A DNA stretch of 64,000 bases, taken from contig CATOSI010000005.1 of the NCBI GenBank assembly GCA_951812505.1, positions 186,001 through 250,000 of the forward strand, given 5' to 3'. Numbering within the stretch: the stretch's first letter is position 1; each line of letters opens with the position of its first letter. The translations under genes were made by a program, and so were the position numbers. The DNA comes from an uncultured Dehalococcoidia bacterium (GTDB taxonomy: Bacteria; Chloroflexota; Dehalococcoidia; Lucifugimonadales; UBA1123). Under the pieces are notes generated by a model that was given only the letters and a program-made list of their open reading frames with translations, ran no database searches and had not been told where the DNA came from. Below, one piece after another: positions 24,681 through 37,790 of this stretch.

Positions 24681-24724
24681 GTAGGGGCAATCCCTTGTGG
24701 TTGCCCTTAACTTGTGGTTGCCCT
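24681..24724. repeat. GTAGGGGC...GCCCT hairpin repeat, with a partial second arm
   Basis: GTAGGGGCAATCCCTTGTGG then TTGCCCT (24681-24707) folds with GGGCAA pairing to TTGCCC. A second CTTGTGGTTGCCCT follows immediately (24711-24724). A related copy with GGGCGA/TCGCCC lies at 36748-36774. The rest of the 338-bp gap 24518-24855 shows no gene. Confidence 0.55.
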
Positions 24725-24882
24725 AAATCTGTAATCAGACTGGACAATCGAAACACGCTGCCCACGCTCCGGGTAGCGTTGACAGTGCCGCGCCCTTTAT
24801 TTAGAGTGTGAATGCGAGACCCTGCTGACGTTGTGGAATTCGCCCTCCGATTGCCATGTTCCTTAAGAAAAGGAGGCATCCA

Positions 24883-26295
24883 ATGCCATATGACACACGG
24901 GATATAGCCCTGACAGCCCATCTTATGCGTCGCGCCGGATTTGGAGCCACACGCGACGAGCTTGAGAGGCTGACCGAGAAAGGGTACGAAAGTATCGTCG
25001 AGGAGCTTATTGCGCCCACCGACGACTCTCCGGGCGCAGACCAGTACCTGCTGTACAGGTACATCCCCTCCACCGAGACCGGCGGCCCAAGCCCGGCGCC
25101 CGGCGCGGCCAACTGGCTCTACCACATGGTCAACACCCAGCGCCCTCTCGAGGAGAAGATGGCCCTGTTCTGGCATCACATATTTGCCACCGGCAACTCC
25201 AAGGTGGATAACGATAACCACCTGACAGCCCAGATACAGCTGTTCCGAGAACAGGGGCTGGGAAACTACAGAGACCTGCTGCTGGAGGTAGCCCGAAATC
25301 CGGCCATGATTTTCTGGCTGGACAACAACGAGAACCACAAACGCGCTCCCAACGAAAACTGGGGACGCGAGCTCCTCGAACTCTTCTCGCTGGGCGTCGG
25401 ACACTATACCGAAAAGGACGTCTTCGAGTGCGCCCGCGCGTTCACCGGCTGGACTTTAGCCCCCAAAATCCCAAGACAGCCCCATCACCGCTTCTCTTGG
25501 CGCTTCGAGTTCCGCCCCGAAGAACACGATTTCGGACGGAAGACCTTTCTTGGACACACCGGCGACTTCGACGGAGACGATATAATAGACATCATTCTCC
25601 GGCAGCCACAATGTCCTCGCTTCATCGCCAGGCACCTCTACAACTTCTTCGTAGCTGACGAACCACAGGTGCCGGCGTGGTCTGTCGAACCTCCGCGAAA
25701 CCCGCGGGCCGTTGAGCTTCTGGCCGATACGCTCGTCAATTCCGGCTACGAAATCAGGCCGGTAATGCGTGTCCTGTTCAATTCGGACTTTTTCAAAGAG
25801 GCCATGTACCAGAAGGTGAAGAGCCCCGTGGACGTGGTTGTGGGAACGCTCAGACTCACCGGAGACCTGCACGGGCCCGACCCCCGACTGGCCGCCTTCG
25901 GACAGGAGCCGGCGTACATGGGACAGAGCCTCCACGACCCGCCCAGCGTGGAGGGCTGGCACACCGGCAGAGAGTGGATCAACAGTGGCTCGGTCGTCAA
26001 GCGGGTCAACTTCGTGGCCGACCGCGTTAGCGACCCCAGCCTGCCCGGTGTCCAAAGCATCATCAACAGGGTGGCTTCGGACGACGGCGCGATAACCCCC
26101 GAAGCCCTTGTGGATCGCTGCCTCGACATGATGGGGCCTCTGCAGGTGTCCGATCAGACCAGGTGGGAATTGGTGTCTCACGCAGAAGACGAAGGCGTGG
26201 TGAGCTGGGAGTCCACCGACTACGAGAACTCCTCTCGCCGCGTCGCGGACATGCTCGCCCTGGTCGCTGCTACGACCGAGTACCAGTTTGGCTAA
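24883..26295 (+). CDS. DUF1800 family protein
   Basis: This 470-residue protein opens with AHLMRRAGFGATRDELERL, the DUF1800 signature. It continues with EKMALFWHHIFATG, NPAMIFWLDNNENHK, NENWGRELLELFSLGVGHYTE and ARAFTGWT, all family hallmarks. ATG 24883 follows AAAGGAGG, so the nine-residue upstream extension is rejected. DUF1800 genes are regularly paired with DUF1501 genes, as here (31 bp apart). The pair is often predicted to be exported, but no signal peptide is visible here. Biochemical role unknown. Confidence 0.92.
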   Translation: MPYDTRDIALTAHLMRRAGFGATRDELERLTEKGYESIVEELIAPTDDSPGADQYLLYRYIPSTETGGPSPAPGAANWLYHMVNTQRPLEEKMALFWHHIFATGNSKVDNDNHLTAQIQLFREQGLGNYRDLLLEVARNPAMIFWLDNNENHKRAPNENWGRELLELFSLGVGHYTEKDVFECARAFTGWTLAPKIPRQPHHRFSWRFEFRPEEHDFGRKTFLGHTGDFDGDDIIDIILRQPQCPRFIARHLYNFFVADEPQVPAWSVEPPRNPRAVELLADTLVNSGYEIRPVMRVLFNSDFFKEAMYQKVKSPVDVVVGTLRLTGDLHGPDPRLAAFGQEPAYMGQSLHDPPSVEGWHTGREWINSGSVVKRVNFVADRVSDPSLPGVQSIINRVASDDGAITPEALVDRCLDMMGPLQVSDQTRWELVSHAEDEGVVSWESTDYENSSRRVADMLALVAATTEYQFG

Positions 26296-26326
26296 GGAAC
26301 TCCCATCCTCTACCAGGAGAAGAAAT

Positions 26327-27475
26327 ATGTCCTCGAAATACAACCCACCCGTCCTGGTCGTGCTGCAACTCACGGGAGGCAACGACTACCTGAACACGGT
26401 CATCCCATACACCGACCCGAATTACTACGACAATAGACTGTCTCTGCGAATTGACGAAGACAGTTCGCTCAAGCTGGACGACCGGATGGCGCTTCACCCC
26501 ACCATGGAGCCGATGCGACAGATCTACCAGCACGGAGACATGGCTATCATCCACGGCGTGGGCTACGAGAACTCTCCCAGGTCGCACTTCCGCTCTATGG
26601 ACATATGGCACACCTGCGAGCCTGACATAATCGGCACGGAGGGTTGGCTCGGACGCGCCATCAGGGACTTGGACCCCAGCGGCGAAAACCCGGTTACAGG
26701 CGTTAACATAGGCCAGGGCCTGCCCCGCGCCATGCTTGCGCCCGGCGTCTCCGTCGCCTCGGTCGCCGACCTGTCCACCTACGGCCTGCTAACCGGAATC
26801 CAGCGTGACGACCTGAGAACCAGGATGCTGCAGAGGTTCGTCAACATGTACGGGCAGGCAATTGGTACGGGCCCCATCCAGGACTACCTGGGACAGACCG
26901 GTCTGGACGCGCTCAAAGGCGCCGATATCCTCAAAGAGGGACTCAGCCGGTACACATCCGGTGTCGAGTACGCCGACAATCCCATCGCAAAGAGCCTGCG
27001 CGACGTCGCCATGATACACACCGCGGACGTAGGAACTCGCGTCTTCTACACCCAGCACGGTAGCTTCGATACCCACGCCTCCCAGGCGCCCACCTTCGAC
27101 AAGCTCTGGACAGAGGTGTCCGACGCCATAGCCGACTTCTGGGACGACCTCAGAGAGCATGACGCCGACGACAACGTCATCATGTTCCTGTTCTCCGAGT
27201 TCGGTCGCCGCGTCCGCGACAACGGCTCCGGCACCGACCACGGCGCGGCAGGCGCCTGTTTCGCCATTGGCCCCGCGGTCGAGGGCGGAATGTACAGCGA
27301 ATACCCCGACACCAGGGCAGAAGCCTTGGACCAGGGCGACCTCGTCCCCAACCAGGACTTCCGAGGCGTCTATTCCACCATTCTGGAAGACTGGCTGGAT
27401 CTGGATCCCGTTCCAATAGTCAACGGACGTTTCGAGCAGCCCGGGTTCGTGGGAGCCGGGTCCGCGACACCTTGA
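26327..27475 (+). CDS. DUF1501 family protein
   Basis: This 382-residue protein is related to sulfatase/alkaline-phosphatase-fold proteins. It shows VLVVLQLTGGNDYLNTVIPY at the start, ALHPTMEPMRQIYQHGDMAI, ENSPRSHFRSMDIWHT, HGSFDTHASQ and FSEFGRRVRDNGSGTDHGAAG. The last is the conserved metal-site-like GTDHG motif. Most relatives carry a Tat signal. None is visible between ATG 26327 and the first strand, suggesting a cytoplasmic variant. CAGGAGAAG precedes the start. It is second in the DUF1800-DUF1501-NHL operon. Confidence 0.92.
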   Translation: MSSKYNPPVLVVLQLTGGNDYLNTVIPYTDPNYYDNRLSLRIDEDSSLKLDDRMALHPTMEPMRQIYQHGDMAIIHGVGYENSPRSHFRSMDIWHTCEPDIIGTEGWLGRAIRDLDPSGENPVTGVNIGQGLPRAMLAPGVSVASVADLSTYGLLTGIQRDDLRTRMLQRFVNMYGQAIGTGPIQDYLGQTGLDALKGADILKEGLSRYTSGVEYADNPIAKSLRDVAMIHTADVGTRVFYTQHGSFDTHASQAPTFDKLWTEVSDAIADFWDDLREHDADDNVIMFLFSEFGRRVRDNGSGTDHGAAGACFAIGPAVEGGMYSEYPDTRAEALDQGDLVPNQDFRGVYSTILEDWLDLDPVPIVNGRFEQPGFVGAGSATP

Positions 27476-27524
27476 GCGGCGGACCGCCAAATATTCACCG
27501 ACCGGTAGAATCGGAGACTTGCCC

Positions 27525-28514
27525 ATGCAAACCAAGACAGTCGCCGGACGCACCTGGCATTTCAGCCATCCGATAGGCTGGCTCTCCGCGAGAGGCAGAG
27601 GCTTCTGGCACCCTCTCTCAGTGGCGATAGCGCCGGAAGGCATCCTCTACGTGCTGAACAGCGGAGACCGCGCGGGTGAACCTATAACCAAGCTCACCTT
27701 CGACGAGGAGTTTCTGGGCGAGTTCGGTTCCGACGACCTCACATGGCCGAACGGCCTCGCACTGGATGCTGACGGGAACGTTTACTGCGCCGACGCCTAC
27801 GGACATTTCATAGCCGTTTACAACCCGAACGGCGAGATGATAGGCAAGTGGGGGGAGGAGGGAACAGCCGAAGGACAACTCAGGAGACCCGCGGGCCTCG
27901 CCTTTGACAGCGACGACAACCTCTTGCTCGTCGACAGCGAAAACGGCAGGGTACAGAAATTCACTAAAGACGGTCGCTTTCTGTCGGCTTGGGGCGCTCC
28001 CGGCTCCTGCGACGGCCAGTTCGACCGACCCTGGGGCATTTCCATTGATGGCGACGGCTGCATCTACGTCGCCGACTGGGGAAATGACCGTGTACAGAAA
28101 TTCTCCCCCGCAGGCGACTTCCTTATGAAGTTCGGCTCGCTCAACGACGACGGGGGACGGCTCGACCACCCCTCGGACGTCGCTGTGGACAGCGAAGGCG
28201 ATGTGTACGTAACCGACTGGGGAAACAACCGAGTACAGATATACTACCCTGACGGCGACATCATAGCCGGGCTGTACGGAGATGCCCGCGAATTCTCCAA
28301 GTGGGCGCGGGAGTTCATGGACTCCAACCCCGACTACGTAAAGGCCTTCCAGCGAGTCGACCCGGTCGAAATGGTCAGTCTGGGACGTTTCGAGCGTCCC
28401 GGAGGAATCGCCATTGACCCGGATGACCGCATAGTAATAACTGACGGCATCCGCTGTCGGCTCCAAGTGTACGCCAAGGACAAAGATTACCTCGAGCCGC
28501 AGTTCAACCTGTAA
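27525..28514 (+). CDS. NHL-repeat beta-propeller protein
   Basis: This 329-residue protein is built of about six NHL repeats: LSVAIAPEGILYVLNSGD, NGLALDADGNVYCADAYGH, AGLAFDSDDNLLLVDSENGR, WGISIDGDGCIYVADWGNDR, SDVAVDSEGDVYVTDWGNNR and GGIAIDPDDRIVITDGI. Such propellers bind proteins or RNA or act as lyase-like scaffolds; no catalytic residues are assigned. ATG 27525 with GGAG eight bases upstream is preferred over a TTG two codons earlier. It probably completes the DUF1800-DUF1501 operon, 49 bp downstream. Confidence 0.9.
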   Translation: MQTKTVAGRTWHFSHPIGWLSARGRGFWHPLSVAIAPEGILYVLNSGDRAGEPITKLTFDEEFLGEFGSDDLTWPNGLALDADGNVYCADAYGHFIAVYNPNGEMIGKWGEEGTAEGQLRRPAGLAFDSDDNLLLVDSENGRVQKFTKDGRFLSAWGAPGSCDGQFDRPWGISIDGDGCIYVADWGNDRVQKFSPAGDFLMKFGSLNDDGGRLDHPSDVAVDSEGDVYVTDWGNNRVQIYYPDGDIIAGLYGDAREFSKWAREFMDSNPDYVKAFQRVDPVEMVSLGRFERPGGIAIDPDDRIVITDGIRCRLQVYAKDKDYLEPQFNL

Positions 28515-28547
28515 TCCGCGAACACTACTAAACAGAACTTGTAAAAT

Positions 28548-28563
28548 ACTCATGCCTATGAGT
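28548..28563. terminator. Short hairpin after the NHL gene
   Basis: ACTCAT (28548-28553) and ATGAGT (28558-28563) form a 6-bp stem over GCCT, 34 nt after the NHL stop and followed by CAGAAAATG. A weak terminator candidate; nothing else is evident in 28515-28717. Confidence 0.3.
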
Positions 28564-28717
28564 CAGAAAATGTAGCTATCCGGCGACTTCTCCATCATCC
28601 AGAACTAAGTCTTGGCCGTCAAGATATCGGGCAAGGCCCAAGCCAAGCGTCTCCACTCCCGCGCCGGAATCTCCTTACGACAAACATGCCCACAGGAAGA
28701 CCTATCTGCCGATTGAC

Positions 28718-33966
<5,249 letters not shown>

Positions 33967-33970
<4 letters not shown>

Positions 33971-34186
33971 CACACCCACGCTCACATGTGCTACAATACC
34001 CCCATCCAAACACCCCCCAACCAAGGATCTCTAACATAAATACAGACTTATCGAAATCGAAAAAACAGGCTAGGAGAACTTTCCTCCAAAGCTAACGCTG
34101 GGAAAACGCAGGGCAACGCAGGGAGAAAATCTCCCTGAATCGCCCCCTGTTCACCCCTGTGACTCGCCCAGAGCAACATAAATCAC
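33967..34186 (+). promoter_or_regulatory. Promoter plus structured leader cassette, copy 1 (upstream of hydroxyacid dehydrogenase)
   Basis: GTGACA (33967-33972) and an extended -10 TGCTACAAT (33989-33997) are followed by CATAAATACAG near 34034, a small AGGA/TCCT hairpin, and the motif CAAAGCTAAC (34087-34096). Three left repeats (CGCTGGGAAAA, CGCAGGGCAA, CGCAGGGAGAAAA; 34096-34129) face right repeats (TCTCCCTGAAT, CGCCCCCTGTT, CACCCCTGTGACT; 34130-34164). The apical hairpin CAGGGAGA-AAA-TCTCCCTG has 8 perfect pairs. The cassette ends with CACAATATATG, 39 bp before the next gene. Related copies are at 45585-45803 and 51231-51451. Confidence 0.65.
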
Positions 34187-34224
34187 AATATATGTAACAC
34201 TACCGAATTCACCAGGAGACCACA

Positions 34225-35190
34225 ATGCCAAAATTCGTGTTCATGCCGCCCCAGGACGACCTCAAGGCCATGTTCGCCGCCCGCCTCGCCGACACCGTTC
34301 CCGACTACGAGGTCGCCACGCCCGAGACCGACGAGGAGGCCCTCGAGGCCATACGCGACGCCGACGCCGCCTGTGGCTGGATTCCGCCCGCCGCGCTCGC
34401 GGTCGCAGAGAAGATCAAGTGGCTGCATAACCCCGACGCCGGCCCATTCTTCGGCTACTACTATGACGAACTGGTCCGGCACCCGCTCACCATGACCAAC
34501 CCTCGCGGCATCTACTACGACCACATCTCGCATCATATAATGATGTTCGTGTTCGCCCTCTCACGCGGCCTCCCCTGGTACATGGACGCCCAGCGCGAGC
34601 GTGTCTGGGACAAAGACGCCCGCAAAACTCCGTACATATTTCTCGGTGAGGCGACCGCACTGATAAACGGCGTAGGCGGCATCGGACACGAGACCGCCCG
34701 CATCTGCGCCCAACTCGGCATGGAGGTCATCGGCATAGAGCCGCGCCCGGAGTACGATCTTCCCTATGTCGAGTTCCACACGCCCGACGAACTGGACGAC
34801 GTTCTCCCCCGCGCCGATTTCGTCATAACGACGGTCCCACACACGCCTGAGACAGAGGGCATGTTCGACGCCGACAGCTTTAGGCTCATGAAAGAGACCG
34901 CCTACTTCATCAACATCGGACGCGGCAAAGTGTGCAGGATAGACGACCTCGCCAATGCTATTGAGTCGGGCGAGATAGCGGGCGCGGGCCTCGACGTGTT
35001 CGAGGAGGAGCCGCTACCCTCCGACCACAAGCTCTGGGGACTTCCCAACGTCCTGATGACCCCTCACGTCGCCGTCCGCGACGCAGAGAACATCCCCGAA
35101 CGCCGCTTCCAGATAATCCTGGACAATGCCCGCCGCTTCCTGAACGACGAGCCTCTCAACAACGTAGTGGACAAGGAGAAGTGGTACTAG
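34225..35190 (+). CDS. D-2-hydroxyacid dehydrogenase (NAD-binding)
   Basis: This 321-residue protein belongs to the D-isomer-specific 2-hydroxyacid dehydrogenase family. The nucleotide-binding motif is INGVGGIGHETARIC, with acidic E in VIGIEPRPEYD favouring NAD. Catalytic residues are Arg in FINIGRGKVC, Glu in GLDVFEEEPLP and His in LMTPHVAVRD. The catalytic domain is split around the Rossmann domain as usual, and the length is standard. AGGAG lies eight bases before the ATG. The gene sits downstream of a structured leader cassette and upstream of a cyclase, suggesting oxidation of a hydroxy acid in a small-acid catabolic route. Substrate unknown. Confidence 0.92.
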   Translation: MPKFVFMPPQDDLKAMFAARLADTVPDYEVATPETDEEALEAIRDADAACGWIPPAALAVAEKIKWLHNPDAGPFFGYYYDELVRHPLTMTNPRGIYYDHISHHIMMFVFALSRGLPWYMDAQRERVWDKDARKTPYIFLGEATALINGVGGIGHETARICAQLGMEVIGIEPRPEYDLPYVEFHTPDELDDVLPRADFVITTVPHTPETEGMFDADSFRLMKETAYFINIGRGKVCRIDDLANAIESGEIAGAGLDVFEEEPLPSDHKLWGLPNVLMTPHVAVRDAENIPERRFQIILDNARRFLNDEPLNNVVDKEKWY

Positions 35191-35295
35191 CCGCAGTTCA
35201 CATCGGAGAAGCCAGAATATATACTGGCCGCAGCGTGGTCAGATAGAACTCGTGGCCCGCACGCCGTCAGGATATCAAGGGAGGTTTCGATAACT

Positions 35296-36246
35296 ATGGC
35301 AGGTAGAATCCCGACTGAAGAGGAAGTAATCGGATATTTGGACTCGCTGTCCAACTGGGGCAGATGGGGGGGCGACGACCAGATGGGCACGCTCAATTTC
35401 CTAGGTCCCGAAAAGGTCAAGCGCGCTATTTCTCTCGTCGAAGAAGGAACGACCGTATCCTGCGCCCGGACCGTGATGTTCGAGGCGTCTCCCGACGTGC
35501 CCGTACCGCCCGTCCACTTCATGGTGGAGAGCGGTGAGGGCTGGGCGACCGGCGACAAGGTAACCGCCCGAACCGCCCAGGGAGCGACCGACTTCTTTGG
35601 CATGATCTTCCACGGCTACTCGATTACACACGTTGACAGCCTCGCCCACTTCTTCTGGGACGGCAAGATGTACAACAACCAGCCCGCTCATCTCGTCGCT
35701 ACCAATCTAGGTGCGACCGCCGAGTCAATCGAGCTAACCAAGGACGGCATTGTTACACGTGGCGTCTTGGTTGACGCGCCAATGGTGCGCGGCGTGGACT
35801 GGCTCGAAAGGGGCGAAGGAGTCATGCCCGAAGACATACTCGCCGCCGAGGAGCAGTGCGGCTTCAAGATCGAGGAAGGCGACGTGCTCCTCGTCCGCAC
35901 CGGAAACCTGCACCGCAGAAACGTCGAGGGCCCCTGGAATCCCCGCGAGGAGGGCTCCACCGCCTGCCAGGCCGCCTGCCTGCCCCTCTTCCACGAACGG
36001 AGCATCGCCATGATCGGCAGCGACACCGGCAACGACGTCATGCCCACCGGCTACCCGAACCTGACCAACCCCATCCACCAGGTCGGCATCGTCGGCATGG
36101 GCCTGTGGATTCTCGACAATGCTAACCTCGAAGAGTTGGCTCAGGCTTGCCGGGAGCGCAACCGCTGGGAGTTCATGCTCTCCATTGGGCCGCTCCGCCT
36201 GCACAACACGACCGGATCGCCCGTCAACCCGATTGCGATATTCTGA
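35296..36246 (+). CDS. Cyclase family protein (kynurenine formamidase-like hydrolase)
   Basis: This 316-residue protein has the metal-binding motif HGYSITHVDSLAHFFWDGK, matching the HxGTHxDxPxH pattern of the cyclase/KynB family. It also has GVLVDAPMVRGVDWL and a distal GDVLLVRTGNLH. These zinc or manganese hydrolases act on amides, lactones or ring compounds; the longer version seen here (over 300 residues) is often of unknown substrate. GGGAGG precedes the ATG. The stop overlaps the start of the next gene (TGATG), so they are translationally coupled. Confidence 0.88.
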   Translation: MAGRIPTEEEVIGYLDSLSNWGRWGGDDQMGTLNFLGPEKVKRAISLVEEGTTVSCARTVMFEASPDVPVPPVHFMVESGEGWATGDKVTARTAQGATDFFGMIFHGYSITHVDSLAHFFWDGKMYNNQPAHLVATNLGATAESIELTKDGIVTRGVLVDAPMVRGVDWLERGEGVMPEDILAAEEQCGFKIEEGDVLLVRTGNLHRRNVEGPWNPREEGSTACQAACLPLFHERSIAMIGSDTGNDVMPTGYPNLTNPIHQVGIVGMGLWILDNANLEELAQACRERNRWEFMLSIGPLRLHNTTGSPVNPIAIF

Positions 36247-36716
36247 TGGCCATGCTGATACCACATTCTCTCCCCGCCGACGAGGTAAAGCACTACCTCG
36301 CCGAGGGGGAGCGTGTGGTATCGAGCTTCGGCCCATACCATGCCACCTCGCGCCGCGTCATATTACTGATCCGGCGGCGCAAGGAAACCCGCGTCCACGA
36401 ACTGCCCTACATCACCCTGGAAAGCATCACGGAGGTCAGAACGACGGACCGGAAGAAGATGCTGCTGGGTGCGTGCCTGTCAGCCTTGGGACTGGCGACG
36501 ATATTCGCATGGTACCTCATATTGCCAATAGTGTCGGTAGTGGCCGGCGTATTCATTATTCTCCAGGGAGCGACAGAAAAGCCGGCCTACTACCAGTTGA
36601 AGGGACGCGGTATGGAGGGCGAAGACCTGTACAGGTGGCAGGTCATACACTACGGGGCGGGAAGTTTCATCGCATCCATAAGCACAATGACCGGAGTCGA
36701 GACCGCCCGCGACTGA
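36246..36716 (+). CDS. Membrane protein with bacterial PH-like domain
   Basis: This 156-residue protein starts at ATG 36246 inside the stop of the cyclase gene. Residues 15-60 (GERVVSSFGPYHATSRRVIL then ELPYITLESITEVR) match the strand pattern of bacterial PH domains found in YdbS/YdbT-like membrane proteins. Two hydrophobic segments follow (LLGACLSALGLATIFAWYLI and LPIVSVVAGVFIIL), then a soluble tail. Role unknown; a membrane-anchored sensor or scaffold is typical for the family. Confidence 0.7.
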   Translation: MAMLIPHSLPADEVKHYLAEGERVVSSFGPYHATSRRVILLIRRRKETRVHELPYITLESITEVRTTDRKKMLLGACLSALGLATIFAWYLILPIVSVVAGVFIILQGATEKPAYYQLKGRGMEGEDLYRWQVIHYGAGSFIASISTMTGVETARD

Positions 36717-36747
36717 CCGGCTGACCTGAATTGCTTGTTCACAATAC

Positions 36748-36774
36748 GTAGGGGCGAACCCTTGTGGTCGCCCT
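36748..36774. repeat. GTAGGGGC...GCCCT hairpin repeat, second copy
   Basis: GTAGGGGCGAACCCTTGTGG then TCGCCCT folds by GGGCGA with TCGCCC. Compared with the copy at 24681-24707 (GGGCAA with TTGCCC) one base pair has changed on both sides, so the hairpin is preserved. Confidence 0.55.
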
Positions 36775-36791
36775 CATATGCTTACGCTGTC

Positions 36792-37790
36792 CTATCCACC
36801 CTCAGTCCGGCATATATCCAAAAGAGTTCTCACTGCCCGCGCCACCAAATTGGAAGCAAGCCTGACCTTGTACCCGTTGTCGGACATCGGCTCAGCACCC
36901 TCGACCGCAAGCCTCCCAATAGCCGAGGCGTCAACATCCTCCACGTTGGAGCCTTGAAGGGCATCCGAGGCCGTCTGCGCGAAATACGGCACCGGTGCGA
37001 CACCACCCAGCGCTGTTCGCGCCTCTCTGACGATCCCATCCACTATCTCCATGTATGCTCCCACAGACACGAGCGCGAAGTCATAGGCCTGCCGCTCTTT
37101 GGCTTTCAAATAGATGCTCCGGGGGCCCTGGCCCCGATGCGGAATGAAGATGCGCGTCACAATGTCCCCCATCTCCAGCGAGGTCTCCGACAAGACATCG
37201 TCCTGTGGCCCCACGAACAGCTTGGAAACAGGCAGACGACGCAGCCCCCCTTCCCCGAAAATTTCCACCTCTGCCCCGAGCGCGGTAAGCGCAACAGCCA
37301 TGTCCGACGGGTGAACGATGTGACAGCGATCCGCCCCAAGAATCGCGTGGTATTTATTACCGCCCTCTACCGCAAAACAGTAGTCCCCGCCCTTCTTCAG
37401 GCAGTTAAAAGCCGGGCTCCGGTAATACCAGCATCTGGGCCTCTGACATAGGTTGCCGCCCAGGGTGCCCGCATTCCTTATCTGCGGCGTGGCGACCGAT
37501 TCGACAGCCTGAACAAACGCAGGGTGCCGAACAGCCGCATCCGAATGGCGCGCAATCTCTCCCAGAGTGACTAGGCTGCCGTACGCTGTTTCACCAGATA
37601 CTGACTCTATTTCCCGCATCCCTTCGATGCGAGATATGTCCACAAGGCAGGCGGGCTCCCATGTTCCGTGCTTCATTTCACCGAGGATATCCGTGCCACC
37701 CGCGAAAATGGATGCCTCTCCACCCCGTTCCACAAGCACTGAGCGGGCCTCTTCGAGAGTCGAGGGCGTGAGTATCTCGAACGGTTTCAT
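36792..37790 (-). CDS. FAD-binding subunit of a xanthine-dehydrogenase-family molybdenum hydroxylase (PaoB-like, extra Fe-S insert)
   Basis: This 332-residue medium subunit binds FAD through IFAGGTDILGEMKHG and ATPQIRNAGTLGGNLCQRPR. Unlike plain CoxM/XdhB proteins it carries an insert, RCWYYRSPAFNCLKKGGDYC ... DRCHIVHPSDMA, with four cysteines. Their spacing resembles the [4Fe-4S] insert of E. coli PaoB and of 4-hydroxybenzoyl-CoA reductase beta subunits. This suggests an aldehyde oxidoreductase or a related hydroxylase with an extra cluster. Its start overlaps the stop of the large subunit (ATGA), so the three subunits are made from one operon. Substrate not assignable. Confidence 0.9.
   Translation of the reverse strand: MKPFEILTPSTLEEARSVLVERGGEASIFAGGTDILGEMKHGTWEPACLVDISRIEGMREIESVSGETAYGSLVTLGEIARHSDAAVRHPAFVQAVESVATPQIRNAGTLGGNLCQRPRCWYYRSPAFNCLKKGGDYCFAVEGGNKYHAILGADRCHIVHPSDMAVALTALGAEVEIFGEGGLRRLPVSKLFVGPQDDVLSETSLEMGDIVTRIFIPHRGQGPRSIYLKAKERQAYDFALVSVGAYMEIVDGIVREARTALGGVAPVPYFAQTASDALQGSNVEDVDASAIGRLAVEGAEPMSDNGYKVRLASNLVARAVRTLLDICRTEGG

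Noticed and set aside
24637-25404. Minus-strand frame over the repeat and the DUF1800 start
   Set aside because: It overlaps the clearly supported DUF1800 gene and the hairpin repeat, and its product is low in structure and unrecognisable.
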